From contig NZ_JAVTJJ010000008.1 in the NCBI RefSeq assembly GCF_031843945.1, positions 104,418 to 168,417 of the forward strand: DNA of 64,000 bases, given 5' to 3'. Position numbers and translations under genes: made by a program. This document shows positions 19,205-27,694 of the stretch, in pieces. The notes beneath the pieces were generated by a model, which saw nothing but the letters and a program-made list of their open reading frames with translations, had not been told where the DNA came from and did no database searches. Within the stretch, counting starts at the first letter, position 1; the number at the start of each line of letters is the position of its first letter. Source of the stretch: Paracidovorax sp031843945 (GTDB lineage Bacteria > Pseudomonadota > Gammaproteobacteria > Burkholderiales > Burkholderiaceae_C).

Positions 19205-19651
19205 ATGGCCTCCACATCCGACACGCTCTATCCCTTGACGCTCTACTACGACTCGCGCTGCGTGCTGTGCTCTGCGGAAATGCACAACCTGATGCGGCGC
19301 GACCACGCGGGGCGCCTGCGCCTTGCCGATATCTGGGCACCCGACTTTGCCGGCCCGCCCGGCAACGCCACGTTCGATGAATTGCTCACCCTGATCCACG
19401 CACGAGGCGCAGACGGGCAGGTGCTGCGGGGTGTGGAAGTCTTTCGCCGCGCCTATGAAGCCGTGGGCCTGGGCTGGGTGACGGCGTTTACCCGCTGGCC
19501 CGTGCTGGGCCCGCTGGCAGACCGGGCCTACCCGGTGCTGGCGCGCAACCGCTACCGCCTGCCGCGCTGGCTGGTCGCGCCATTGTTCGAGCGAGCCGCC
19601 CGGCGCGCGGCCCGCCAGCGGTGCGATGCCGGCGGCCGCTGCGACCTCTGA
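19205..19651 (+). CDS. DCC family thiol-disulfide oxidoreductase-like protein (DUF393)
   Basis: A 148-residue protein. Near the start LTLYYDSRCVLCSAEM carries the family's DxxCxxC motif, and the central GVEVFRRAYEAVGLGW and LARNRYRLPRW segments are typical of DUF393. The fold is thioredoxin-like, and members are taken to be redox proteins without a defined partner. It is the first gene of a compact operon: the SDR gene begins 42 bases downstream and the two membrane-protein genes overlap end to start. Cysteines near the C-terminus (RCDAGGRCDL) are unusual and may form an extra disulfide or metal site. Confidence 0.85.
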   Translation: MASTSDTLYPLTLYYDSRCVLCSAEMHNLMRRDHAGRLRLADIWAPDFAGPPGNATFDELLTLIHARGADGQVLRGVEVFRRAYEAVGLGWVTAFTRWPVLGPLADRAYPVLARNRYRLPRWLVAPLFERAARRAARQRCDAGGRCDL

Positions 19652-19692
19652 TCACCCCGCGCCACCTTTTCTTCCCTCCACCAGGACTTACC

Positions 19693-20613
19693 ATGCTGCA
19701 GATTCTTCTGACGGGCGCCACCGGCTTCATCGGCCGCCATGTCGCCGCGCGCCTGCGCGCCGACGGCCACCGCGTGATCGAGGGCGTGTCGCCACGGCGC
19801 CGGCCCTCCGGCCCGGACCAGTGCGCCATGGACTTCAGCCAGGACTTGTCGGCCAGCGTGTGGCTGCCCCGGCTGGACGGCATCGACGCCGTGGTGAACG
19901 CCGTGGGCGTGCTGCGCGACAGCCCGCGCCAGCCCATCGACGCATTGCACCGCGATGCGCCCATCGCCCTGTTCGACGCGTGCGCACAGGCCGGCTTGCG
20001 GCGCGTGGTGCAGATCTCGGCGCTGGGCGTGGCGAGCGGCGACACGCGCTATGCCAGCACCAAGCGCGCGGCCGACCAGCATCTGCTGGCCCTGGCAGCG
20101 CGCACGCCACCGGCCGGCGACACGGCGCTGTCGGCCTGCGTGGTGCGCCCCAGCGTCGTGTTTGGCCAGGGCGGCGCCAGCAGCGCGCTTTTCATGAATC
20201 TGGCCAAGCTGCCGGTGGTAGTGCTGCCCCGCCCGGTGCTCAAGGCCCAGGTGCAGCCGGTGGCCGTGCAAGACCTGGCCGATGCGGTGGCCGCGCTGCT
20301 GGGCCACGCCGCGGACCGCCAGGGCGTGGTCGAGTGCGCAGGCCCTGAGTCCGTGGCCATGGGCGGCTTGATTGCCAGCCTGCGCGCGCAGAACGGGCAC
20401 GGCCCGGCACGCGTGGTGCCGCTGCCGGCGCCCCTCACCCAGCTCAGCGCGCGGCTGGGCGATCTGGTGCCCGCATCGCCCTGGTGCAGTGAGAGCCTGG
20501 CAATGCTGGGCAGCGACAACGTGGCCGACGCCGCCACGCTGCAAGCCCTGCTGGGCCGCACCGCCGTGCACTACCGCGATCTGGTGGCGCAAGCCTGGGG
20601 TAGTGCCGGATGA
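19693..20613 (+). CDS. NAD(P)-dependent SDR / epimerase-like protein (atypical, NDUFA9-like)
   Basis: A 306-residue extended-type short-chain dehydrogenase/reductase. The dinucleotide motif is LLTGATGFIGRHV (residues about 4-16), followed by AVVNAVGVLRD and the catalytic-type YASTKRAADQ (Tyr-x-x-x-Lys), so it may be active. The C-terminal half is hydrophobic and Ala/Leu-rich as in complex-I-associated NDUFA9-like proteins. ATG 19693 has CCAGGA upstream; the open frame back to 19621 overlaps the previous gene. The stop overlaps the next start (ATGA). SDR genes of this kind are often fused or linked to DoxX-like domains, which is what follows here. Confidence 0.87.
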   Translation: MLQILLTGATGFIGRHVAARLRADGHRVIEGVSPRRRPSGPDQCAMDFSQDLSASVWLPRLDGIDAVVNAVGVLRDSPRQPIDALHRDAPIALFDACAQAGLRRVVQISALGVASGDTRYASTKRAADQHLLALAARTPPAGDTALSACVVRPSVVFGQGGASSALFMNLAKLPVVVLPRPVLKAQVQPVAVQDLADAVAALLGHAADRQGVVECAGPESVAMGGLIASLRAQNGHGPARVVPLPAPLTQLSARLGDLVPASPWCSESLAMLGSDNVADAATLQALLGRTAVHYRDLVAQAWGSAG

Positions 20614-21026
20614 GACCCGCGCCCGCACCCCCGCCCCGCAACGCACCGATGGACGCCGCCACACGGCGTTGGCTGTTGGCCAGCCTGGTGGCGGTCTGGA
20701 TCGGCACGGCAGCCGTCAGCGCCCTGGGCTTGCATACCGAGGGCCGCGACCTGCTGGTGGCCGCCGGGCTGCGGAACGAGTTCTGGATCGCGGCGCTGAT
20801 CCTGTCCGGCGCAGCCGCTGACCTGGCCGTCGGACTGTGGCTGTGGTGGCGCCCGGGCCGGCCGGCATACGCAGCCGCGCTGGCGTTGATGGGCACGATG
20901 ACGGTAACAGCGACCGTGCTGCTGCCCGATCTGTGGCTGGACCCGCTGGGCCGCCTGCTGAAGAACCTACCCATCGCTGCCATTTTGTGTGCGCTGTGGC
21001 GCACCGACCGGCCCAGTGCTGCATGA
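20610..21026 (+). CDS. DoxX-like family membrane protein
   Basis: A 138-residue protein with four membrane segments (about 22-42, 58-78, 88-108, 112-132). Context and pattern fit the DoxX-like family that is commonly linked with SDR proteins of the preceding type. Its start overlaps the SDR stop by four bases and its stop overlaps the next start by four bases, so it should be translationally coupled on both sides. An internal ATG at 20649 would remove a proline-rich leader and is possible. Its biochemical role is not established; a membrane partner for the SDR or DCC protein is inference. Confidence 0.75.
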   Translation: MRPAPAPPPRNAPMDAATRRWLLASLVAVWIGTAAVSALGLHTEGRDLLVAAGLRNEFWIAALILSGAAADLAVGLWLWWRPGRPAYAAALALMGTMTVTATVLLPDLWLDPLGRLLKNLPIAAILCALWRTDRPSAA

Positions 21027-21499
21027 ACACGTACCTCGTACTCAAATGGGTGCACATCCTCTCCAGCGTGTTGCTGGTGGGCACGGGCTTCGGCTCGGCG
21101 TTCTACCTGTTCTTTGCCAATCGCAGCGGCAGCGTGGCCGCGCAGGCAGTGGTCGCACGGTTGGTAGTGCGCGCTGACACCTGGTTCACCACACCGGCAG
21201 GCATCGTGCAGCCGGTGACCGGTATCGCGCTCGCGGGCATGGCGGGCTGGCCGCTGTCTACGCCGTGGCTGGCCGCATCGCTGGGCTTGTACGTACTGGC
21301 CGGCCTGTGCTGGCTACCAGTGCTGTGGCTGCAATGGCGCATGGCGGCCATGGCCCAGGAGGCCGCTACGCGCGGCACCGCGGTGCCTGCGGACTACGGC
21401 GTATATGCGCGCAGGTGGGAAATGCTGGGCTACCCGGCTTTCGCTGCCATGCTGGCCATTTACTACCTGATGGTGGCCAAGCCGGCGCTCTGGGCCTAG
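21023..21499 (+). CDS. DUF2269 family membrane protein
   Basis: A 158-residue integral membrane protein with four hydrophobic segments. It begins MNTYLVLKWVHILSSVLLVGTGFG, the characteristic DUF2269 start, with a conserved histidine in the first helix. A second conserved region is DTWFTTPAGIVQPVTGI. ATG 21023 overlaps the DoxX-like stop (ATGA). It closes the operon that starts at 19205. Conserved intramembrane histidines hint at haem or metal binding, but no function is assigned to the family. Confidence 0.85.
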   Translation: MNTYLVLKWVHILSSVLLVGTGFGSAFYLFFANRSGSVAAQAVVARLVVRADTWFTTPAGIVQPVTGIALAGMAGWPLSTPWLAASLGLYVLAGLCWLPVLWLQWRMAAMAQEAATRGTAVPADYGVYARRWEMLGYPAFAAMLAIYYLMVAKPALWA

Positions 21500-21519
21500 T
21501 GCCGGAACCGTTGCGCCAG

Positions 21520-22302
21520 CTAGTGCAACGCGGCGCCCAACCCATAGGCCTCGCGGGCCAGCGCACCGGCCAGCACGCGGGCCGGGTTGACCAGGGTCAT
21601 GTCCACATCGGTCTCTTGCAGGGCCAGCGGTATCTCGGTGCAGCCCATGACCAGCACTTGTGCGTGGGCCCCGTCGCGCAGCGCATGCGCCACGTCGGCA
21701 AAGCAGCGCCTGGCCAGCGCCATGTCGCCCGACTTGACGCCGGCGTAGATGCCCTGCATCAGCAACTCGCGGTGTGCGTCGCAGGGCAGCAGGCAGTCGA
21801 TGCCCGCACGCTGCAGCTCCGCCGAATACAGGCCCGTGCGATAGGTGCCTTGCGTGGCGAGCAGGCCCACGCGCTGCACGCCCTGGGCGCGCAGCAAGGC
21901 GGCCACCTCGCGCACCGCATGCAGCACCTGCAGTTGCGGAAACCGCTCTTGCAGCAGGCCGTGCCAGGCATGCGCGGTGTTGCAGGCGATGGCGACCGAG
22001 CGCGCACCTAAAGCGGCCAGCCGGCCGGTGGCCTGCAGCAGTGCGTCGCCGGGCTGGTGCGCGCCGGGCGATTCATCCTGCAGCGCTGCCGTGCGGTCGG
22101 GTACCGGCACCTGGGCCAGCCAGTGCTCCGGGTAGGCCTGGTCGCGCACGGGAATGTGCAGCGCCTGCATGCGGTCGGTGCAGGCCTGCACGAAGAGCCG
22201 CACGAAGTCGGCACCCGCCGCAGGGCCCATGCCGCCCAGAATGCCCACGGTCAGCGGCAGCGCTGCCGGCAATGGACCCAGCACTTGGCGCACGGCGGTC
22301 AT
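21520..22302 (-). CDS. Aspartate/glutamate racemase family protein
   Basis: A 260-residue racemase. The two catalytic cysteines of the pyridoxal-independent Asp/Glu racemases are present: IACNTAHAW near residue 100 and VMGCTEIPL near residue 210. The N-terminal VGILGGMGPAAGADFVRLF is typical of aspartate racemases. It should interconvert L- and D-aspartate or glutamate in the cytosol. Its ATG overlaps the stop of the preceding amino-acid binding protein by four bases, so the two are co-translated. A D-amino-acid dehydrogenase is encoded divergently, suggesting a shared role in acidic or D-amino-acid use. Confidence 0.88.
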   Translation of the reverse strand: MTAVRQVLGPLPAALPLTVGILGGMGPAAGADFVRLFVQACTDRMQALHIPVRDQAYPEHWLAQVPVPDRTAALQDESPGAHQPGDALLQATGRLAALGARSVAIACNTAHAWHGLLQERFPQLQVLHAVREVAALLRAQGVQRVGLLATQGTYRTGLYSAELQRAGIDCLLPCDAHRELLMQGIYAGVKSGDMALARRCFADVAHALRDGAHAQVLVMGCTEIPLALQETDVDMTLVNPARVLAGALAREAYGLGAALH

Positions 22303-23183
22303 ACCGCCGGCTTGTCGCTCTGGGCCGTGAGGTTGTCGCGCAGTTCCTTGGACATCGGCAAGCCCAGCGCCTGGCCCTTGGGCGCGATGGGCGACAAGAA
22401 CCACTTGGTATAGAGCTTCTCGAACTCGCCCGACTTCATCAGCCCGCCGATCACGCCGTTGACCAGCGCCTGAAACTGCGGATCGTCCTTGCGCAGCATG
22501 CAGGCGTAGGGCTCGACCTGCAGCGAATCGCCCACCACGTCCCACGCGGCGGGCTGGGTGGCATTGGCCTTCAGGCCGAACAGCAGGATGTCGTCCATGG
22601 CAAAGGCTGCGGCGCGGCCCGATTCGACCAGCAGCATGGAGTCGTTGTGGTCCTTGCCCAGCACCAGATCCATATCGAGATTGTTGTCGCGGTTGTATTT
22701 GCGGATGACCTGCGCATTGGTGGTGCCGGTGGTGCTGGCCACCGTCTTCTTGGCCAGGTCGGCATAGTTTTTGATGCCGTCCGCCTTCTTCACCAGCAGG
22801 CGCGTGCCGGTATAGAAATAGTTGATGGCGAACTGCACGTCCTTGCCGCGCGCCGTATTGTTGGTAGTGGAGCCGCACTCCAGGTCCACCGTGCCGTTGG
22901 TCACCAGCGGAATGCGGTTTTGCGACGTGACGGCCTGCAGTTCCACCTTGATGTCATCGCGGTTCAACTGCTGCTTGACCGCCCTGACCACCGCGTTGGA
23001 GATGTCCACCGAAAAACCGGCCGGCTCGCCGGCTCCGACCAGATAGCTGAACGGTACCGACGACTCGCGGTAGGCGAGCGTGATCTTGCCGCTGTCGGCG
23101 ATCTTCTTCAGGGTATCGGCGCTGGCGGCAGTACAGGCCAGCAGGCCGCAGGCCAGGGCCGCGGCGGACACATGGAACTTCAT
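22299..23183 (-). CDS. Amino-acid ABC transporter substrate-binding protein (GltI-like)
   Basis: A 294-residue periplasmic binding protein of family 3. It has a signal peptide (MKFHVSAAALACGLLACTAASA) then KKIADSGKITLAYRESSVPFSYL and GFSVDISNAVVRAV, the ligand-binding start of glutamate/aspartate receptors. VDLECGSTTNNTARGKDVQF also matches GltI-type proteins. ATG 23183 has AAGGAG eight bases upstream; the frame is open further but the leader is unrelated. No permease or ATPase gene is adjacent, so it must share a transporter encoded elsewhere. The racemase gene downstream supports an acidic amino acid as ligand. Confidence 0.9.
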   Translation of the reverse strand: MKFHVSAAALACGLLACTAASADTLKKIADSGKITLAYRESSVPFSYLVGAGEPAGFSVDISNAVVRAVKQQLNRDDIKVELQAVTSQNRIPLVTNGTVDLECGSTTNNTARGKDVQFAINYFYTGTRLLVKKADGIKNYADLAKKTVASTTGTTNAQVIRKYNRDNNLDMDLVLGKDHNDSMLLVESGRAAAFAMDDILLFGLKANATQPAAWDVVGDSLQVEPYACMLRKDDPQFQALVNGVIGGLMKSGEFEKLYTKWFLSPIAPKGQALGLPMSKELRDNLTAQSDKPAV

Positions 23184-23468
23184 GACGACTCCTTCAGTTG
23201 GGGAGGGATGGGAAACAGGCTGCAACGAACGGGCAGACCGCACTGTAGGAACCGCACGCACGCTTGAACAATTCATTCCACGGGGTGATCCATGACGAAA
23301 AGTTATGCCAGCATTTACCCGGAAAGACCGCGCAAGCAAGCACCACGCCTGCACCATTTGCGGGCCGCGCCATAACTTGGCGGCATGCCCGCTACGGCAA
23401 TCGGCATTGTTCGCCCGTTGCAAGCCAACCTACAGTTCCAGACCACTGATCAGGAGGACGAAAAAGCC

Positions 23469-24689
23469 ATGCATGTGTGTGTTCTGGGAGCGGGCATCGT
23501 GGGCCTGGCCACCGCCTATGAATTGCAGCAACGCGGCCTGCAGGTCACCGTGATCGACCAGGCGCAGCCCGGCAGCGGCGCCAGCGGCGGCAATGGCGGC
23601 CAACTGAGCTACAGCTACGTGCAGCCATTGGCCGATGCGGGCATCTGGGCGCAGTTGCCCTCGTTGCTGCTGTCACCCCGCTCGCCGCTGAAGCTGCGCC
23701 CGCAGTGGGACCCGCAGCAGTGGCGCTGGGCTGTCGACTTTCTGCGCGCCTGCAACGGCGCCACGTCGCGCCGCAGCAGTGCCGCGTTGCTGGACCTGGC
23801 AGCGCAAAGCCGCGCCGGCTTCGAGCGCATGCTGGCAGTTGAATCGCTGCCGTGCGACTTTTCTCGCACCGGCAAGCTGGTGGTCTACGGCACGCCGCAA
23901 TCGTTCGCCGCCGCGCAGCGGCAAATGGACTTGCAGCGCGGCTGGGGCAGCGTGCAAGAGGCCGTATCGGCGCAGCGCTGCGTGGAGCTGGAACCCGCGC
24001 TGGCCCACTACGCACCGCAGATTGCCGGCGCCATCTACACCAGCAGCGAATGCGCGGCCGATTGCCAGAAGGTGTGCGACGGGCTGCAGGCGCTGCTGGC
24101 AGCGCGCGGCGTGCATTTTGTGCTGGGCACGCCGCTGCAGGGGCTGACGCGATCCGGCGGGCGCATTACCGCAGCGCGCACCGCAGGCGGCGACGTCGAG
24201 GCGGACGCCTTCGTGCTGGCGCTGGGCAGCGGCAGCGCGGCCGTGGCGCGTGGTTTGGGCGTGCACCTGCCGGTCTATCCGCTCAAGGGCTACAGCATCA
24301 CGCTGGACGCTCCGGCATCCGGCCATTGGGCACCACAGGTGAGCGTGACGCATGCCGCCCACAAGGTGGTCTTCGCGCGGCTGGGCGACCGGCTGCGCGT
24401 GGCCGGCATGGCCGAGCTGGTGGGCCACGACGCACGCATTCCGGCCAAGCGCATCGACAGCCTGCGCGCCAGCGTGCAAGAGGTGTTCGGCCACGCCGCG
24501 AAGGCTGAAGACGTGCGGCCTTGGACCGGCATGCGCCCGGCCACTCCCACCGGGCTGCCGATCTTCGGCCAGCAAACTGGCGGCCCAGGCAATCTGTGGA
24601 TCAACACCGGGCATGGTGCGCTGGGCTTCACGCTCGCGTTCGGCACCGCGGCCCAAGTCGCATCTCAGATCGCAGCGGCGGCGCACTGA
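23469..24689 (+). CDS. dadA: D-amino acid dehydrogenase (FAD-dependent)
   Basis: A 406-residue flavoprotein. The N-terminus MHVCVLGAGIVGLATAYELQ has the FAD-binding GxGxxG, and GSGASGGNGGQLSYSYVQPL is the typical DadA continuation. Near the C-terminus RPWTGMRPATPTGLPIFG and LWINTGHGALGFTLAFGTA close the flavin site. The enzyme oxidises D-amino acids to keto acids and ammonia, passing electrons to the respiratory chain at the inner membrane. ATG 23469 is chosen for the FAD motif; AGGAGG lies about 11 bases upstream. It is divergent from the binding protein/racemase pair and convergent with a LysR gene. No alr-type racemase is next to it, unlike the E. coli dadAX operon. Confidence 0.9.
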   Translation: MHVCVLGAGIVGLATAYELQQRGLQVTVIDQAQPGSGASGGNGGQLSYSYVQPLADAGIWAQLPSLLLSPRSPLKLRPQWDPQQWRWAVDFLRACNGATSRRSSAALLDLAAQSRAGFERMLAVESLPCDFSRTGKLVVYGTPQSFAAAQRQMDLQRGWGSVQEAVSAQRCVELEPALAHYAPQIAGAIYTSSECAADCQKVCDGLQALLAARGVHFVLGTPLQGLTRSGGRITAARTAGGDVEADAFVLALGSGSAAVARGLGVHLPVYPLKGYSITLDAPASGHWAPQVSVTHAAHKVVFARLGDRLRVAGMAELVGHDARIPAKRIDSLRASVQEVFGHAAKAEDVRPWTGMRPATPTGLPIFGQQTGGPGNLWINTGHGALGFTLAFGTAAQVASQIAAAAH

Positions 24690-24710
24690 GCGTTAAACAC
24701 TGAGCTCGCT

Positions 24711-25637
24711 TCAGGCGGGTTCGCACAACCCGCAGTCCACCAGCGTCTGCCGCACCGCGTCCTGCATGCAGCGGGCCATCGCATCGGCCAGCAGCGACGC
24801 CGGCCGGTTGGCCATGCGCAGCACGTTCACCGGCACCGGCATGCGCGGCGCCAGGTCCAGCACGTCGACCTTGGCCCGGTCTGCGGACGCGGCCGTGCAC
24901 ACATCCACCAGCGCCACTCCCAACCCGTGGTGCGCCAGCGCCAAGGCTGCGTGGTAGGTCTGCACGGTAAAGGCGGCCTGCAGCCCGACGTCGGCCTCGC
25001 GGCAGGCCAGGCCCACCATCGCCCCCAGCGGATCGTTCGCACCCAGCCGAACGACCGGTGTGTGCGCCAGGTCGGACAGGTGAACGGCGCCCGCCTCCAC
25101 CAGCGCTGGGCTCAGCAGCCCCTTGGGCGCAACGCAGACCATCCGGCCTTCGCTCAGCGTCTGCTGCGCCAGCGCGGGATGGGCGGGCGCGTTGAAGGCA
25201 AAGCCCAGGTCGGCCTCCTGCAGCACCAGCGCCGAAACGATCTGCGGCGAATGCAGGCCGTCGATGGTGACCTCTACGCCCGGGTGCAGCGCGCGGAAGG
25301 CTTTCAGCGCACGGGGCATGACCTCGTAGCTCAGCGCCAGCACGCTCAGGATGTGCAGCTCGCCTTCGCGCTGCTGCCCGCGCAGCCCGGCGGCCAGTCG
25401 CTGCACTTCGTCCAGCTGGTTGAAGAGCCGCTCGATGTGCGGGTACAGCGTCTGCGCTTCGCGCGTGGGCACCAGGCGGCCCTTGTGGCGGTGAAAGAGC
25501 GCGAAGCCCAGCTGCAGTTCGGCATGGGCCAGGATGCGGCTGACGGCGGGCTGCGTCACGTTGATGAGGCGGGCGGCCGCGCTGACGCTGCCGGTGAGCA
25601 TGACGGCGTTGAAGACTTCGATGTGGCGCAGGCGCAT
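24711..25637 (-). CDS. LysR-family transcriptional regulator
   Basis: A 308-residue regulator. The N-terminal helix-turn-helix is RHIEVFNAVMLTGSVSAAARLINVTQPAVSRIL and the remainder is a periplasmic-binding-protein-like effector domain. Closest in pattern to the GbpR/CbbR-type branch that controls amino-acid use. ATG 25637 starts just ahead of the DNA-binding domain; the frame is open to 25691. It is convergent with dadA, with 21 bases between stops, so it does not share a promoter region with it; regulation of dadA is possible but not shown by the layout. Confidence 0.88.
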   Translation of the reverse strand: MRLRHIEVFNAVMLTGSVSAAARLINVTQPAVSRILAHAELQLGFALFHRHKGRLVPTREAQTLYPHIERLFNQLDEVQRLAAGLRGQQREGELHILSVLALSYEVMPRALKAFRALHPGVEVTIDGLHSPQIVSALVLQEADLGFAFNAPAHPALAQQTLSEGRMVCVAPKGLLSPALVEAGAVHLSDLAHTPVVRLGANDPLGAMVGLACREADVGLQAAFTVQTYHAALALAHHGLGVALVDVCTAASADRAKVDVLDLAPRMPVPVNVLRMANRPASLLADAMARCMQDAVRQTLVDCGLCEPA

Positions 25638-25723
25638 GCGGTGATGGGGGCGAGGAACGCGCTCGGTGCGCGGGGTTCGATCATCTCCCACCGCTGCGAG
25701 GCGGGGTGACGGGAGACACGATA

Positions 25724-25793
25724 TTTTGGTGTTTTTGGCCTGCAGCGCTTATTCAGCAAGCGCTAGCAGCTATTCATTCGATAGCAATCAGGC
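25724..25793 (-). repeat. Dispersed Comamonadaceae-type repeat, copy 4
   Basis: On the minus strand it reads GAATAGCTGCTAGCGCTT, then GCTGAAT, then AAGCGCTGCAGGCCAAAAA, a near-consensus copy with a GCGCTT/AAGCGC hairpin. It lies between the LysR gene start and the stop of the glutathione transferase gene. Confidence 0.8.
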
Positions 25794-25860
25794 ATACGGG
25801 CCCCGTCCAGTCTGCCGTCCCGCACATCCGGCCATGCGCCGGACGCAGCCAGCGCCGCAG

Positions 25861-26517
25861 CTACAGCGACATCGAAGGCCGCTGCGCCATGGCAGCGCGC
25901 CAGCGCAGCAGGTGCGGGTGTTGCTCGCCCGGCTTTTGCTTGACCACCCGCGCAAAGTCCACGGCCACCACCGCCGTGATGTCGGCGATGCTGAAGCGGT
26001 CGGTGGCAATGAAGTCGCGGCCCGCCAGGCGCTCGTTCAGCAAGGCAAAAAACTGCGCCACCCGCACCAGCCCGCGCTCGGCCAACGCAGGGATCTGCGG
26101 GTAATCCACCGCGCCTGGAAGCGCCCGGTTGGCCATGGCGGGCGCACTGTTGCGCAGCGCCTCGGCAATCGCCAGCAGGCCCTCGAATTCCATGCGCCAG
26201 TTCCAGCTGGCGACCTCAGCCTTCTCGGCGGGCGTATCGCCCCACAGCGGCGGTTGCGCATACCGCGCCTCCACATACGCAGCAATCGCCGCGTTGTCGG
26301 CCAACAGCAAACCCTCGTCCGTGCGCAGCGCGGGCACGGTGCACTGCGGGTTGATGTGCCGATAGGCGTCGCCCAGCTGCTCCCCGCTGCGCAGGTCCAC
26401 CTGCACGGTGCCGTGGGCAATCCCTTTTTCAGCCAGCAAGATGCGCGCGCGGCGCGGGCTGGGCGCGGTGGCGCAGTCGTAAAGGGTGAGCATGGCGGCG
26501 TGCTGCACAGCACTCAC
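25861..26517 (-). CDS. Glutathione S-transferase family protein
   Basis: A 218-residue GST. The thioredoxin-like N-domain has YDCATAPSPRRARILLAEKG, with serine at the usual catalytic place, CTVPAL (cis-proline) and LADNAAIAAYVEARY (glutathione gamma-glutamyl contact). The C-domain is all helical with DRFSIADITAVVAVDFA. It should conjugate or reduce with glutathione in the cytosol. The frame opens with GTG 26517, which overlaps the upstream GST stop (GTGA), implying coupling; ATG 26493 (MLTLYD) is the alternative and also fits the domain start. Confidence 0.85.
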   Translation of the reverse strand: MSAVQHAAMLTLYDCATAPSPRRARILLAEKGIAHGTVQVDLRSGEQLGDAYRHINPQCTVPALRTDEGLLLADNAAIAAYVEARYAQPPLWGDTPAEKAEVASWNWRMEFEGLLAIAEALRNSAPAMANRALPGAVDYPQIPALAERGLVRVAQFFALLNERLAGRDFIATDRFSIADITAVVAVDFARVVKQKPGEQHPHLLRWRAAMAQRPSMSL

Positions 26518-27413
26518 GGGGCGGGGGCGGAAGCCGACGCAGCGTCCAGCTTGTCCTGCGTCTTCGTATCGAAGTCGCTGGCATCGTGCCGCTCGTGCAA
26601 CTGGCTGGCCGGGTCGCCGTTGACGCGGTTCACTTTGCGCCCCCGCTGCACCGCTGGGCGCTTGGCAACCTGCTCGGCCCAGCGCACCACATGCGTGTAT
26701 TCATGCACCTGCAAAAATTCGCCCGATTCATAAGCCTGGCCCTTCACCAGCAAGCCATACCAGGGCCAGATGGCCATGTCCGCCACCGTGTAATCGCTGC
26801 CGATCAGAAACTCGTTGACGGCCAGACGCTGGTTGAGCACATCGAGCTGGCGCTTGACCTCCATCGCATAGCGATCAATCGCATATTCGATCTTGGTCGG
26901 CGCATAGGCATAGAAATGCCCAAACCCGCCGCCCAGAAACGGCGCACTGCCCATCTGCCAGAACAGCCACGACAGGCACTCGGCCCGCGCTGCACCGTCC
27001 TTGGGCAAGAAGGCGCTACCGAACTTCTCCGCCAGATACATCAGGATGGCGCCGGACTCGAACACCCGTACCGGGTTGGCGGCATCGCTGCGGTCCAGCA
27101 GCGCGGGAATCTTGGAGTTGGGGTTCACAGCGACGAACCCGCTGCCGAACTGCGCACCCTCGTTGATACGAATCAGCCACGCGTCGTACTCCGCACCGCT
27201 GTGGCCCAGCGCCAGCAGCTCTTCCAGCATGACAGTCACCTTGACGCCGTTGGGCGTGCCCAACGAATACAGCTGCAGCGGATGGCGGCCTACGGGCAGT
27301 TCCTTGTCGTGCGTGGCACCCGCGATGGGCCGGTTGATGCTGGCGAACCGGCCGCCGCTTTCCTTGTTCCATTGCCAGATTGGGGGCGGGGTGTAGGTCG
27401 GGGAGTTGGACAT
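26514..27413 (-). CDS. yghU: YghU-type glutathione S-transferase / disulfide-bond oxidoreductase
   Basis: A 299-residue GST of the Nu class. The extended N-terminus (SPTYTPPPIWQWNKESGGRFASINRPIAG) is typical of YghU, followed by LQLYSLGTPNGVKVTVMLEELL with the conserved TPNG that binds glutathione, NSKIPALLD and RVFESGAILMYLAEKFG. The family has disulfide reductase and peroxide-reducing activity with two glutathiones per subunit. ATG 27413 gives the family start. It is the first gene of a two-GST unit; the second starts within its stop codon. Confidence 0.9.
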   Translation of the reverse strand: MSNSPTYTPPPIWQWNKESGGRFASINRPIAGATHDKELPVGRHPLQLYSLGTPNGVKVTVMLEELLALGHSGAEYDAWLIRINEGAQFGSGFVAVNPNSKIPALLDRSDAANPVRVFESGAILMYLAEKFGSAFLPKDGAARAECLSWLFWQMGSAPFLGGGFGHFYAYAPTKIEYAIDRYAMEVKRQLDVLNQRLAVNEFLIGSDYTVADMAIWPWYGLLVKGQAYESGEFLQVHEYTHVVRWAEQVAKRPAVQRGRKVNRVNGDPASQLHERHDASDFDTKTQDKLDAASASAPAP

Positions 27414-27501
27414 GCAGTGGCTCCAGCAAAAGCGAGGGTGGACCGTGGCGTCAGCCACTTGCGAACAAGTTTAGCGATGCTCTTTCCGGTCTGCCTGACA
27501 G

Positions 27502-27534
27502 CTAAAAATGCCCGGCTCCGAGGAAGAGCCGGGC
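27502..27534 (-). terminator. Rho-independent terminator downstream of polA
   Basis: On the minus strand GCCCGGCTC, seven-base loop, GAGCCGGGC is followed by ATTTTTAG. The 9-bp GC stem and T-run are typical. It sits about 160 bases past the polA stop, after a dispersed repeat copy, and just ahead of the GST gene pair. Confidence 0.85.
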
Positions 27535-27600
27535 AGGCGAATTGGCGCAGGCTCGTCGGTGCAACCGTGGCCTCGTCCGCGTGACTGCGGCGGATGCCCA

Positions 27601-27664
27601 TTGCTTCTATTTTGATAGCTGCTAGCGCTTACCAGATAAGCGCCAGGCGCCAAAATCATTCAAA
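27601..27664 (+). repeat. Dispersed Comamonadaceae-type repeat, copy 5
   Basis: It reads GATAGCTGCTAGCGCTT, ACCAGAT, AAGCGCCAGGCGCCAAAAT, one of the best copies, with both hairpin arms intact. It lies in the 3' untranslated region of polA, ahead of the terminator. Confidence 0.85.
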
Positions 27665-27694
27665 CTTCTGCTACCACAGCGGCGCTACCCCGCC

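Noticed and set aside
21520..22878. A 452-codon racemase fusion
   Set aside because: The upstream part overlaps the binding-protein gene in another frame; the racemase fold starts at 22302.
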